Shown one piece after another: positions 33,530 through 42,633 of a stretch of 60,042 bases of DNA (its first letter is position 1; every line of letters starts with the position of its first letter). The notes beneath the pieces were generated by a model that was not told the DNA's origin, made no database searches, and saw nothing but the letters and a program-made list of their open reading frames with translations. The DNA is taken from contig JAPLOU010000081.1 in the NCBI GenBank assembly GCA_026400535.1, positions 1 to 60,042 on the forward strand. Direction: 5' to 3'. A program made the translations under genes and the position numbers. This DNA is from Hyphomicrobiales bacterium. Lineage in GTDB: Bacteria; Pseudomonadota; Alphaproteobacteria; Rhizobiales; Beijerinckiaceae.

Positions 33530-34291
33530 TCAGACCCAGCCCCCATCCACGATATACTGCTGGTTGGTGCAGGCTGAAGCCTCTTCCGAGGCAAGGAAGA
33601 GAGTCGCGCTGGCGATCTCGTCTGGCATCAGCCGGCGCTTCAGACACTGGCGCTGCATCAATTCCTTCTCGCTCTCTGGCGTCAACCAAAGGCTCACCTG
33701 CCGTTCTGTCATGATCCAGCCCGGAGCAATGGCGTTTACGCGAACATTGTAAGGTCCGAAGTCCCTTGCCAGCGACCGCGTCAGACCGATCACGGCCGAT
33801 TTCGCCGCCGTATAGGCCGCCATGCCGCCTTGGCCGATCATCCAGGACGTGGAGCCAAAGTTTATGATAGAGCCTGACCTCGCGGCGATCATGTCGGGCA
33901 GCACAGCCTGGGCTGCGAAGAACTGATGCTTGAGGTTCACCGCGCTGCGCTGGTCCCAGTATTCTGGCGTCACGTCGAGGGTGGGATGGCGCTCGTCGTG
34001 CGCGGCGTTGTTGACGAGGATCTGAATGGCCCCGAAGCGATCCCGGACCCGGGAGATGGCGGCGCGAAGCGCAGTCGTGTCCGTGAGGTCCGCAGCCTCG
34101 AAATGAACCTGGCCGCCGGCTTTCGCGATCTCTGCCGCGAGCGAGCGCGACTGATCCTCCTGGATGTCGATGAAGGCGGCGCGCGCCCCCTGCGCCGCGA
34201 AGCGCCGCAAGACGGCCTCTCCGATTCCGCTACCGCCACCGGTCACCAGGACCGTCTTGTCCCGCAAATCGGGATAAATCGCACCAGGCAT
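33530..34291 (-). CDS. Short-chain dehydrogenase, sugar 1-dehydrogenase type (XylB-like)
   Basis: The protein has 253 residues. NAD(P) site VTGGGSGIGEAV; NNAAHDERH; catalytic Ser in INFGSTSW and YxxxK in AAYTAAKSAV. N-terminus AIYPDLRDK and C-terminus ASLCT-like SACTNQQYIVDGGWV closely follow Caulobacter D-xylose 1-dehydrogenase. Near an arabinofuranosidase and a deoxyarabonate-dehydratase-like enzyme, L-arabinose or D-xylose is the likely substrate, oxidised to the lactone. Start at MPGAIYP; seven codons further upstream are open. Divergent from the ABC importer across a 150-bp region with a palindromic operator. Its stop is 7 bp from the IS5 remnant. Confidence 0.83.
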   Translation of the reverse strand: MPGAIYPDLRDKTVLVTGGGSGIGEAVLRRFAAQGARAAFIDIQEDQSRSLAAEIAKAGGQVHFEAADLTDTTALRAAISRVRDRFGAIQILVNNAAHDERHPTLDVTPEYWDQRSAVNLKHQFFAAQAVLPDMIAARSGSIINFGSTSWMIGQGGMAAYTAAKSAVIGLTRSLARDFGPYNVRVNAIAPGWIMTERQVSLWLTPESEKELMQRQCLKRRLMPDEIASATLFLASEEASACTNQQYIVDGGWV

Positions 34292-34351
34292 GCTGCGTTC
34301 ACCTTTTGACACTCGGGTTCTCTCTCACCGCCGAGATGTTACACCAGAAAA

Positions 34352-34369
34352 TTGATGGAAACACATCAA
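34352..34369. promoter_or_regulatory. Candidate operator TTGATG-N6-CATCAA
   Basis: A perfect inverted repeat (34352-34357 and 34364-34369) in the divergent region between the sugar dehydrogenase and the ABC binding-protein gene. A third CATCAA half-site lies at 34385-34390. Two regulators encoded in the island (LacI type at 39316, ArsR-like at 47908) could bind it; which one is not evident. Confidence 0.5.
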
Positions 34370-34443
34370 AAATTGGGTTGCGAACATCAAAGGTAGGGAT
34401 ATAGTTTGCCCCAACCGCCGCAAGGGCGGGCTGGGAGGAAGGC

Positions 34444-35700
34444 ATGAAGGTTCTGAAGTTTCTTGGCGCCTTGACGGTCGGATCGCTGCTCAGCGCGGCG
34501 GCGAGCGCGCAGACGGTCGTCCGTTGGCTCCATATCGAGCCCAATCCCGGAGCGATACGCCTATGGGAAGAGACTGCACGGGATTTCGAGGCCAAGAACC
34601 CGGGCGTCAAGATCGAGATGTCCTTCCTCGAGAACGAGGCGTTCAAGGCGCGGCTGCCCACGATGCTGCAGTCCCGTGACAAGCCGCACATCATCTACAG
34701 CTGGGCAGGTGGCGTGCTGAAGGCGCAGGTTGAAGCCGGCGTCCTCGAAGAAATCACCCCGCAGGTGCGGGAGCATATGGCGGGCCTCGCACCAGGCGCA
34801 GTCGGCGCCTTCACGCTCAATGGACGCATCTGGGGCGTTCCCCACGCGGTCAGCCAAGTCGGCTTCATGTACAACAAGGAGCTCATGACGAAGGCCGGCG
34901 TGGACGGCGATGCGATCAAGACCTGGGACGCCTTTCTGGACGCCGTGCGCAAGCTGAAGGCGGCGGGGATCACGCCGATCATGGTCGGCGGCGGCGACAA
35001 GTGGCCGCTGCACTTTTACTGGACCCATCTCGCCGTCCGCCTTGGCGGAAAGCCGGCTTTCGAGGCGGCGCTGCGCGGCGAGAATGGTGGCTTCGAGGGT
35101 CCCGTCTTCCAGCGCGCGGGCGATATGATGAAGGAACTCGTCGATCTTCAGCCCTTCCAGAACGGCTTCCTCGGCACGCGCAATCCTCAGGCCGTGGGGG
35201 CCTTCGGTGACGGACGGGCGGCGATGATCCTGGCCATCTCCTCCTTCTACGCCACGCAGCGCGCGCTGTCGGCGAACAAGGAGGGCATCCCGGACGACAA
35301 GCTGGGATGGTTCAACTTCCCGGCTGTGCCCGGCGGGCAGGGCCTTCCGACAGACACGCTCGGGGGCGTCAATGGCTGGCTCGTCACCAAGGGCGCTCCG
35401 CCCCAGGCGGCTGAGTTCCTCAAGCACTTCGTCTCCGCCGAGGTGCAGACCAGGCTGGCGGCCGGCGGCTTCCTGATTCCGGTCGCCAAGGGCGCGGACA
35501 CGGGCCTCAGGGCGGCGTTCCTGCAGAACATCGCACGCAATATCGGGGCATCGACCTACCACCAGAACTTCTATGACCAGGATCTCGGCCCCTCGGTCGG
35601 ACGGGTGGTGAACGACGCGACATCCGAGCTGGCGGGCGGCACCATGAACCCGCGGCAGGTCGCCAAGGCGATCCAGGACGCCTTCCGGCAGGGCAACTGA
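34444..35700 (+). CDS. ABC sugar transporter, extracellular binding protein (family 1)
   Basis: The protein has 418 residues. Signal peptide (to about SAQT), then the MalE/UgpB fold: WEETARDFEAKNPGVKIEMSFLENEAFKARL, then LNGRIWGVPHAVSQVGFMYNKELM, and a C-terminal GGVNGWLVTKGAPPQAAEFLKHFVS. It binds a sugar or glycoside in the periplasm and delivers it to the two permeases encoded directly downstream. No ATPase gene is in this operon, so a shared MsmK/UgpC-type ATPase elsewhere is likely. GGGAGGAAGG precedes the ATG. Confidence 0.93.
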   Translation: MKVLKFLGALTVGSLLSAAASAQTVVRWLHIEPNPGAIRLWEETARDFEAKNPGVKIEMSFLENEAFKARLPTMLQSRDKPHIIYSWAGGVLKAQVEAGVLEEITPQVREHMAGLAPGAVGAFTLNGRIWGVPHAVSQVGFMYNKELMTKAGVDGDAIKTWDAFLDAVRKLKAAGITPIMVGGGDKWPLHFYWTHLAVRLGGKPAFEAALRGENGGFEGPVFQRAGDMMKELVDLQPFQNGFLGTRNPQAVGAFGDGRAAMILAISSFYATQRALSANKEGIPDDKLGWFNFPAVPGGQGLPTDTLGGVNGWLVTKGAPPQAAEFLKHFVSAEVQTRLAAGGFLIPVAKGADTGLRAAFLQNIARNIGASTYHQNFYDQDLGPSVGRVVNDATSELAGGTMNPRQVAKAIQDAFRQGN

Positions 35701-35767
35701 GGTCACAATTGAGCGCGAGGGCGGCTTTTCGCCGCTCTCGCTCCCCCGCCCCTCCCGGACCGACCCG

Positions 35768-36685
35768 ATGCAAGCCGTGACGCTGGCCAGCCCTGCTCCC
35801 GACCCGCGCCGGCGCAGCTTCGACGCCTCCGGCAAGCTGACGGTCGCCCTGCTCTTCCTGCCCCCGGCGGTGCTGCTGTTCACGATTTTCGTGATGCTGC
35901 CCATCGGCGAGGCGGCCTGGTATTCGGGCTACAACTGGAACGGCTTCGGGCCGCCGCGCAACTGGGTCGGCCTCGACAACTACCGGTTCGTCTTCGACAA
36001 CCGCGCCTTCGGCATCGCGTTCCGCAACAATATCCTCATAATCGTGGTCTCGCTGGTCGTCCAGCTGCCGCTGGCGATGGCGTTGGCCATCATCCTGGCC
36101 GAGACGTTCAGGGGCGCGGTCGCGCTCAGGATGCTGTTCTTCTTGCCCTACATCCTGGCCGAGATCGCGACCGGCCTCATCTTCAGTTTCGTCTATGACG
36201 GTGACTATGGGCTGCTGGCGGCCATCTGTCGACTGTTCGGGGTCGAGGCTCCCCATCTCCTGGCGAGTCCCCAGACGTCGATGCTCGCCATCCTGATCGT
36301 CGTCGTATGGAAGTATTTCGGCTTCCACATGATGCTCTTCATCGCCGCGCTCCAAGGCCTCGACAAGAACCTGATCGAGGCGGCCCGCATCGATGGCGCG
36401 ACGCGCTGGCAGATGCTGCGCTTCGTCATCCTCCCGCTGTTGAAGCCCGCCATCAAGCTTTCGGTTTTTTTCGCCATCATCGGCTCGTTGCAGCTTTTCG
36501 ACCTGATCATGCCGCTGACGCGGGGCGGACCTGCCGACTCCTCGCAGACGATCGTGAGCTTCCTGTACAATTTCGGCGTCACGCGCATGCGGATCGGCTT
36601 CGGCTCGGCCGTCGGCGTCATCCTCTTCGTGGGATGCGTCGTCTTTGCCTTCTCCTACAAGCGCTGGGTGCTGCGCGATGAGTGA
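35768..36685 (+). CDS. ABC sugar transporter permease (MalF type)
   Basis: The protein has 305 residues and six helices. The MalF-type EAA loop is EAARIDGATRWQMLRFVILPLLKPAI. N-terminal LFLPPAVLLFTIFVMLPIGEAAWYS is typical of the UgpA/MalF family. It overlaps the next permease by 8 bp. Confidence 0.94.
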   Translation: MQAVTLASPAPDPRRRSFDASGKLTVALLFLPPAVLLFTIFVMLPIGEAAWYSGYNWNGFGPPRNWVGLDNYRFVFDNRAFGIAFRNNILIIVVSLVVQLPLAMALAIILAETFRGAVALRMLFFLPYILAEIATGLIFSFVYDGDYGLLAAICRLFGVEAPHLLASPQTSMLAILIVVVWKYFGFHMMLFIAALQGLDKNLIEAARIDGATRWQMLRFVILPLLKPAIKLSVFFAIIGSLQLFDLIMPLTRGGPADSSQTIVSFLYNFGVTRMRIGFGSAVGVILFVGCVVFAFSYKRWVLRDE

Positions 36686-37526
36686 CCTCTCCCATGCGTC
36701 CAGCCGTTTCGATCCGGTCACCTTCTACAAGGCGCTGTTCCTGCTGGCTGTGGCCTTGTTCGTCGCGACGCCCCTCGTCGCGACCGTCCTCGGAGGCTTC
36801 AAGTCGCTGGGAGAGCTGCGCACCAACCCGTTCGGCCTGCCCCTCAACTGGGAGATGGAGCACTACGCCTCCATCCTGTTCTCCTGGCGGTATTGGGAGT
36901 TGCTCCGCAACTCGCTGATCATCGCGACGCTCGCCACCACGCTCACGCTGATCGTCGCCTCCATGGCGGCGTTCGTCTTCGCCCATGTCGCCTTCTTCGG
37001 CTCGAAGATGCTGCTGAGCTACATCACGCTGGGGCTGCTGTTTCCGGCCGCGACGGCGATCCTCCCGCTCTTCATCAAGGTGCGGGATCTGGGCCTGCTG
37101 GACAGCTACATGGGCGTCGTGCTGCCGCAGGTGGCGTTCGGCCTCGCCTTCTCGATCCTGCTTTTCCGCCGCTTCTTCAAGGACATCCCGCACGAATTGC
37201 TCGAGGCGGCGCTCGTCGACGGATGTTCATACGCGAATTTCTACCGCTATGTGACGCTGCCGCTGTCGAGGCCCATCCTCGCGACGGTCGGCACCATCGC
37301 CTTTGTCCAGAGCTGGAACTCCTACCTGATCCCCCTCGTGATGCTGAACTCGGAAAGTCTTTATCCCTGGCCGCTCGGCATCATGATCTATCAGGGCGAG
37401 TTCTCGGCCGAGTGGCACCTGATCCTGGCCTTCATCACCCTCACCATCCTGCCGACGATCCTGATCTTTCTGATCGCGCAGAAGCATATCGTCGCGGGCC
37501 TCACGGCCGGCGCGGTGAAGGGATGA
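36678..37526 (+). CDS. ABC sugar transporter permease (MalG type)
   Basis: The protein has 282 residues and six helices, with the EAA loop EAALVDGCSYANFYRYVTLPLSRPIL and the C-terminal QKHIVAGLTAGAVKG, a MalG signature. Start at 36678 overlaps the previous stop. Forms the membrane channel with the MalF-type partner. Confidence 0.94.
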   Translation: MSDLSHASSRFDPVTFYKALFLLAVALFVATPLVATVLGGFKSLGELRTNPFGLPLNWEMEHYASILFSWRYWELLRNSLIIATLATTLTLIVASMAAFVFAHVAFFGSKMLLSYITLGLLFPAATAILPLFIKVRDLGLLDSYMGVVLPQVAFGLAFSILLFRRFFKDIPHELLEAALVDGCSYANFYRYVTLPLSRPILATVGTIAFVQSWNSYLIPLVMLNSESLYPWPLGIMIYQGEFSAEWHLILAFITLTILPTILIFLIAQKHIVAGLTAGAVKG

Positions 37527-37568
37527 GGCGGACAGGTTTCGTGACTTTCGATTGAACTGGAGCATTCC

Positions 37569-38666
37569 ATGAGAAGAATTGGCGTAGGTATCATCGGCTG
37601 CGGCGTCATAAGCCGGGCCTACATCACCGCCATGACGCGCTTTCCGCAGATCGAGCTGAAGGCCGTCTCGGACATGCAGCAGGGGGCGGCGGAGGCGCGC
37701 GGCGCGGAGTTCGGCGTGCCAGCGCTGCGCACCGACGAACTCCTGAAGCGTGACGACATCGAGATCGTCGTCAACCTCACCGTGCCGCTGGCCCACACCG
37801 ACGTATCGCTCGCCGTGCTCAACGCCGGCAAGCACGTGCATTCCGAGAAGCCCCTGGGCGTCAACGTTGCCGAGGCGCGCAAGGTCATGGAACTGGCCGA
37901 GCGCAAGGGGCTGCGCGTGGGCTGCGCTCCGGACACCTTCCTGGGTGGGGGGCACCAGACCGCGCGCAAGCTGATCGACGAGGGCGCGATAGGCTCGCCG
38001 GTCGCCGGCTCCGCCTTCTTCATGTGCCCCGGCCACGAGCGCTGGCACCCGGCTCCGGGCTTTTACTACCTGCGCGGGGGTGGGCCGATGCTCGACATGG
38101 GCCCCTACTACATCACCGACCTCGTCCAGCTCCTGGGGCCGGTGGCGAGCGTGATGGGCTCCGCGACGCGGCTTCGCTCCGAGCGCGTCGTCACCAGCCA
38201 GCCAATGAACGGTGCGCGCATCCCGGTCGAGGTCGCGACCCATGTCGCCGGCCAGCTGGAATTCGTCTCCGGTGCGGTGGTCTCCATCGCGATGAGCTTC
38301 GACGTCCCCAAGCACAAGCACGCGCCCATCGAGATCTACGGAACGGGGGGAAGCCTGCTGGTGCCCGATCCCAACAGGTTCGGCGGTGAGGTGATGCGCG
38401 CGGAGGCCGGCGGCGAGTGGACTTCCGTGCCGCTCACCCATGGCTGCTCCGACGGCGAGTTCCGCTCGATCGGCGTCGCGGACATGGCAGCCGGCATCCT
38501 CAACAACCGTCCGCACCGCGCCAGTGGCGCGCTGGCGCTGCATGTGCTGGAAGCCATGGAGGCCTTCCAGACCTCCTCGGACGAAGGCCGGCGCGTGAAG
38601 CTTGAAACCACGGCCGAGCGCCCGGCGATGCTGCCGGCGGGCGTTCCGGACGGCCAGCTGGATTGA
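37569..38666 (+). CDS. Gfo/Idh/MocA-family sugar oxidoreductase
   Basis: The protein has 365 residues. Rossmann N-terminus VGIIGCGVISRAYITAM, the conserved EKP of HVHSEKPLGVNVAEA, and a C-terminal alpha/beta domain with GGGPMLDMGPYYITDLVQLLGP that supplies the active site. Such enzymes oxidise or epimerise sugars or inositols with bound NAD(P). In the ABC operon, just before a ThuA-domain gene, it probably acts on the imported glycoside; the ThuA/GFO pairing is frequent in rhizobial sugar operons. Its stop lies 12 bp before the thuA start codon. Confidence 0.92.
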   Translation: MRRIGVGIIGCGVISRAYITAMTRFPQIELKAVSDMQQGAAEARGAEFGVPALRTDELLKRDDIEIVVNLTVPLAHTDVSLAVLNAGKHVHSEKPLGVNVAEARKVMELAERKGLRVGCAPDTFLGGGHQTARKLIDEGAIGSPVAGSAFFMCPGHERWHPAPGFYYLRGGGPMLDMGPYYITDLVQLLGPVASVMGSATRLRSERVVTSQPMNGARIPVEVATHVAGQLEFVSGAVVSIAMSFDVPKHKHAPIEIYGTGGSLLVPDPNRFGGEVMRAEAGGEWTSVPLTHGCSDGEFRSIGVADMAAGILNNRPHRASGALALHVLEAMEAFQTSSDEGRRVKLETTAERPAMLPAGVPDGQLD

Positions 38667-38677
38667 GGAGCGTGGCG

Positions 38678-39319
38678 ATGCGCAAGGCATTGATCGTCTG
38701 GGGCGGCTGGGCGGGGCATGACCCCGATCTGTGCGCTGCCATGATACGCGGCTGGCTCGTCGATGAGGGCTTCGAGGTGAGGATCGAGACCTCCACCGAG
38801 GCCTTCGGCGATCCCGCCATCCATGATCTGGACCTGGTCGTCCCGATCTACACCATGTCCAAGATCGACCGGGCGCACGGCCAGAACCTCTGCGCGGCCG
38901 TGGAGAAGGGCGTCGGGCTGGCAGGCCATCACGGCGGCATGTGCGACGCCTTCCGCGACTGCGTCGAATACCAGTTCTTGTGCGGAGGCCAGTGGGTCGC
39001 CCATCCGGGAAACATCATCGACTACCGGGTGGACATCACGCGGCCGGACGACCCGATCACCGCCGGGATCGAGAGCTTCGATCACCGTTCCGAGCAATAC
39101 TACCTTCATGTCGATCCCGGCGTGGAGGTGCTGGCCACGACGACCTTCACGGGAGAGCATGCGCCGTGGACCAAGGGGGTGGTGATGCCGCAGGTTTGGA
39201 AGAAACGCTACGGGGCCGGTCGCGTCTTTTACTCGGCTCTCGGCCACCGGGCCTACGAACTCGACGTGCCCGCCATCCGGACGATCATGACGAGGGGGAT
39301 GCTCTGGGCAGCGCGGTGA
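38678..39319 (+). CDS. ThuA-domain protein (trehalose-utilisation-like)
   Basis: The protein has 213 residues. It has the class I amidotransferase-like ThuA fold: ALIVWGGWAGHDPDLCAAMIRGWL, the conserved HHGGMCDAF loop, then TTFTGEHAPWTKGVVMPQVW and RVFYSALGH. ThuA proteins work with Gfo/Idh oxidoreductases (ThuAB) in disaccharide oxidation and 3-keto-glycoside metabolism. Start at 38678 chosen because GAGGAG is properly spaced. Stop overlaps the LacI gene (GTGA). Confidence 0.9.
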   Translation: MRKALIVWGGWAGHDPDLCAAMIRGWLVDEGFEVRIETSTEAFGDPAIHDLDLVVPIYTMSKIDRAHGQNLCAAVEKGVGLAGHHGGMCDAFRDCVEYQFLCGGQWVAHPGNIIDYRVDITRPDDPITAGIESFDHRSEQYYLHVDPGVEVLATTTFTGEHAPWTKGVVMPQVWKKRYGAGRVFYSALGHRAYELDVPAIRTIMTRGMLWAAR

Positions 39320-40365
39320 GTCGACGTGAGGCGTTCTCCTCCGGCCGCGCCACGCTGGAGGATGTGGCGCGCGAGGCCGGCGTCTCGGTCGCGACCGCCG
39401 ACCGCGTCGTCAACCGGCGCGAGGGCGTTCGAGCGAAAACGATCTCACGCGTCGAGGATGCGATCCTGAAGCTGGGCTACCGCGCCGACCCGCTGGCTGC
39501 ACGCCTGGCGCGCAACCGGACGCACCGCTTCGCCTTCATACTGCCGACTGGCGCCAACAGCTTCATGACGCAACTTGAGCGGGAAGTGCGGCGGACGGCG
39601 GAGCGGCTTGCGGTCGAGCGAGCCTTCATCGATGTCATGCACGTCGACGTCTTCGATGCGGGCGCGCTTGTCGCTGCGCTGGAGGACCTGCCCCCGGTCT
39701 ATGACGGCATCGCGGTCGTCGCGCTCGACCATTCACGCGTGCGGGCCGCCATCGACGATCTGAGCCAGCGCGGCGTGCCGGTGGTGACGCTTGTTTCGGA
39801 CGTGCCGCAGTCGCGGCGTGTCCACTACGTCGGCGTCGACAATCCCGCCGCCGGGCGCACCGCCGGATCGCTGATGGGCCGTTTCCTGGCCGGCAGGGGC
39901 GGTGTCGTCGGCCTGATCGCCGGATCGATGGCGCTGCGCGACCACGCCGAACGTCATTTCGGATTCCACCAGGTCGCGTCAACCGAGTTCCCCGGCCTCA
40001 CATTGCTGCCGCCGGTGGAAGGACGGGACGATAACGCCCGCAATGAGGCGCTAACCCTCGATCTGCTGGAGCGACATCCTGATCTCATCGGCATCTACAA
40101 CATCGGCGCCGGCAACAGTGGAATCGCAAAGGCTCTGGAAGCTGCCGACACCGCCAGACGCATCGTCTGGATCGCGCACGAACTGACCCCACAAAGCCGG
40201 TCGTTTCTGCTCAGCGGCACGCTTGACGCGCTCATCAACCAGGATGCCGGCCATGAGGCGCGCTCCGCGGCGCGCGTGTTGCTTGCCCAATGCAGGGGCG
40301 AACCCATCCTGGAGGAGCAGGAAAGGATCCGCATCGATGTTTTCCTGCGAGACAATCTTCCCTGA
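39316..40365 (+). CDS. LacI-family transcriptional regulator
   Basis: The protein has 349 residues from a GTG. LacI helix-turn-helix: ATLEDVAREAGVSVATADRVVNRREGVRAKTISRVEDAILKLGY, then a periplasmic-binding-like domain (RFAFILPTGANSFMTQLEREV, VGVDNPAAGRTAGSLMGRF). 'VATADRVVN' is typical of the sugar regulators that start the TADRVLN subgroup. Last gene of the MalE-type ABC operon and presumably its regulator. Confidence 0.92.
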   Translation: MSRREAFSSGRATLEDVAREAGVSVATADRVVNRREGVRAKTISRVEDAILKLGYRADPLAARLARNRTHRFAFILPTGANSFMTQLEREVRRTAERLAVERAFIDVMHVDVFDAGALVAALEDLPPVYDGIAVVALDHSRVRAAIDDLSQRGVPVVTLVSDVPQSRRVHYVGVDNPAAGRTAGSLMGRFLAGRGGVVGLIAGSMALRDHAERHFGFHQVASTEFPGLTLLPPVEGRDDNARNEALTLDLLERHPDLIGIYNIGAGNSGIAKALEAADTARRIVWIAHELTPQSRSFLLSGTLDALINQDAGHEARSAARVLLAQCRGEPILEEQERIRIDVFLRDNLP

Positions 40366-40659
40366 TCTCCCGCAGTCTCGATCTCTTGGGCCTCCCGTCA
40401 GCGTTCGATTAGGCGCCATGCGGCGCTTGAACGCGCGGCAGGCGACCGCTCGCCTCTCGCCCTGGCTCCGGTTCCCCTTCCGATCAGCAGCTGCCGTCGA
40501 CGGCATCGCCGCCAGTTCGCGGCGCATGCGCAACCATCGATACCAATATCCATCTTTCTGATACAAACCAAAGAATGTGTTGTGAAGCCCCGCTCTCTTC
40601 CATAAGCTTCGGCGCAATCGGCGAGCCGGATCAACCGGTGGTTCAAGTGGGAGGTGACG
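40366..40659. other. Intergenic promoter region upstream of the oligopeptide-type ABC operon
   Basis: Nearly 300 bp with no supported gene. The second half (40535-40585) is AT-richer than its surroundings and is the likely promoter. A short imperfect palindrome AACCGGTGGTT lies at 40633-40643, just before the ribosome site GGGAGG at about 40649. Confidence 0.4.
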
Positions 40660-42561
40660 ATGATATCCATGCGTACGTGGCTGGCTGCGGCCGCCATGGC
40701 GACGGCGCTGGCCTTGCCTGGCGCCCTGAAGGTCGAGGCTCAGGGAATTCCGCAGAACATTCCGCGGAAAGAACTCCTGATCCTCGAAAATCCTGAAGGC
40801 ACGATCAAGAATGCCGGCTGGTTCAACATTTGGGCCATCAACGCCGGCAGCCAGTCGAATGGGCTGCAGCAGGCGGCGCTGGACACGCTCTGGTACATCG
40901 ATCCCGAGAAAGGCATCGACGGCGCCTGGGATAATTCTCTGGCAGCTGCCAAACCCGAGTACAATGCCGACTTCACCGAGATGCGGGTGAAGCTCCGTCG
41001 CGGCCTCTTCTGGAGCGACGGCGTCGAGTTCACCTCAGCAGACGTCAAGGCCACGGTCGATATTCAGGTGAAGAACCCCAACATGCGGTTCTCTGCCGTC
41101 CTCGCCAACAATGTGGCCTCGGTCGAGGCGCCGGACCCCGAAACCGTCATCTTCAAGCTCAAGCGGCCGAATTCGCGGTTCCACGCCAACTTCACCGTGC
41201 GCTGGGGCGCCATCTGGATCCTGCCGAAGCATGTCTTCGAGAAGGTCGAGGATCCGGCGAAATTCGACTTCAACAAGCCGGTTTCCCTCTCGGCCTACAC
41301 GCTGCACAGCTTTGACCCTGACGGGAAATGGTACATCTGGCAGCTGCGGGAAGACTGGCAGCGCACCTCGCTTGGCCGCTTTGGCAAGCCGGGCCCGAAA
41401 TACCTCGCCTATGTCGATCCCGGCCCGCCGGACAAGCGTGTCATCGCGCAGCTCAACAACGAGCTCGACGTCATCCACGACATCTCGCCCGAGGGCATGT
41501 TCCGCCTCGCCCGCGACGGCAAAAAATCCCGCGGCTGGTTCAATGGCTTTCCCTACGGCCATCCCGATCCGACCCTCGCGGGCGTCATCTTCAACACGCA
41601 GAACGAGCATCTGAAGAACCGTGACGTGCGCTGGGCTCTGACGCTGATGATCGACGTCAAGGCCGTCGTCATGGCCGCCTATCGCGGGGCTGCAACGATC
41701 TCGGCCATCGCGGTCCCCCCGACAGGCATCCATCCAGAGGCATACCACAAGCCCATGGAGGCGTGGGTCAGGGACTTCGAGATCGACACGGGCAAGTCGA
41801 AGGTGAAGCCCTACGATCCGACCGTCGCCAAGCAGATCACGGACATGCTCCGCCCCTCCATGGGCGACCAGATCCCGCGGGACGAGAAGGAAATCGCCAA
41901 CTCCTTCGGCCTCGGCTGGTGGAAGCAGAACCCCCAGGCCGCCACCGAGTTGCTGGAGCGCGCCGGCTACAGGAAGCAGGGCGCGCAGTGGATGACGCCA
42001 GACGGCAAGCCTTTCGTGCTGCGCCTGATGGTGGAAGGCGACCTCCGGCCCGTCATGACGCGCGCCGGCACCATGATCGTCCAGCAATGGCGGCAGGCCG
42101 GCATCGACGCCCGCATCGATGTGGCCCAAGGCACGCTGTTGACCCGCCGTGCCGCCGGCGACTTCGACAGCTTCATCGGCTGGTCGGTCGAAACCTGGGG
42201 CGGGCACCAGGATCTGAGCTACTTCATGGACAGCTGGCACTCCGCCTTCGTGGCCGAGGCCGGAAAGCCACAGCCCCTGCGCAACTGGCAGCGCTGGACG
42301 CACCCCGAGCTCGACAAGATCATCGAGGACATCCGCAAGATCGACTTCGACGATCCCAAAGGGGTCGAGCTCGGCAAGGATTACGTCAAGCTCGTCACCC
42401 GCGAGATGCCGCTGATCCCGCTGATGTCCTACAACGTCTTCACGGCGATGGACCACACCTACTGGACCGGCTTCCCCACTGCCGAGAACCCTTACGCAAA
42501 CCCTGTCACGAACTGGGGCAACTCCCGCTACATGTTCGTGCGTTTGAAGCCGGCCAACTGA
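40660..42561 (+). CDS. ABC transporter substrate-binding protein, family 5 (oligopeptide/oligosaccharide type)
   Basis: The protein has 633 residues. Signal peptide to about VEAQG. SBP_bac_5 features: TEMRVKLRRGLFWSDGVEFTSADVKATVD, LKRPNSRFHANFTVRWGAIWILPKHVFE, NRDVRWALTLMIDVKAV, then YRKQGAQWMTPDGKPFVLRLMVEGD near the C-terminus. Family-5 proteins bind peptides but also oligosaccharides (for example xylo-, cello- and arabino-oligomers). Followed by two permeases, two ATPases and a GH51 arabinofuranosidase, so an arabinose-containing oligosaccharide is the best guess. Confidence 0.92.
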   Translation: MISMRTWLAAAAMATALALPGALKVEAQGIPQNIPRKELLILENPEGTIKNAGWFNIWAINAGSQSNGLQQAALDTLWYIDPEKGIDGAWDNSLAAAKPEYNADFTEMRVKLRRGLFWSDGVEFTSADVKATVDIQVKNPNMRFSAVLANNVASVEAPDPETVIFKLKRPNSRFHANFTVRWGAIWILPKHVFEKVEDPAKFDFNKPVSLSAYTLHSFDPDGKWYIWQLREDWQRTSLGRFGKPGPKYLAYVDPGPPDKRVIAQLNNELDVIHDISPEGMFRLARDGKKSRGWFNGFPYGHPDPTLAGVIFNTQNEHLKNRDVRWALTLMIDVKAVVMAAYRGAATISAIAVPPTGIHPEAYHKPMEAWVRDFEIDTGKSKVKPYDPTVAKQITDMLRPSMGDQIPRDEKEIANSFGLGWWKQNPQAATELLERAGYRKQGAQWMTPDGKPFVLRLMVEGDLRPVMTRAGTMIVQQWRQAGIDARIDVAQGTLLTRRAAGDFDSFIGWSVETWGGHQDLSYFMDSWHSAFVAEAGKPQPLRNWQRWTHPELDKIIEDIRKIDFDDPKGVELGKDYVKLVTREMPLIPLMSYNVFTAMDHTYWTGFPTAENPYANPVTNWGNSRYMFVRLKPAN

Positions 42562-42633
42562 AACCGGCTCCCGGCTGGCCTCCCCGTGCTGCGGTGAGGC
42601 CAGCCATTTCCCGCCACACCGCGGACAGGGCGA

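Noticed and set aside
40633..40643. AACCGGTGGTT as a LacI-type operator.
   Set aside because: The symmetry is imperfect, the sequence is short, and no second copy is seen at the LacI-linked ABC promoter near 34.4 kb.
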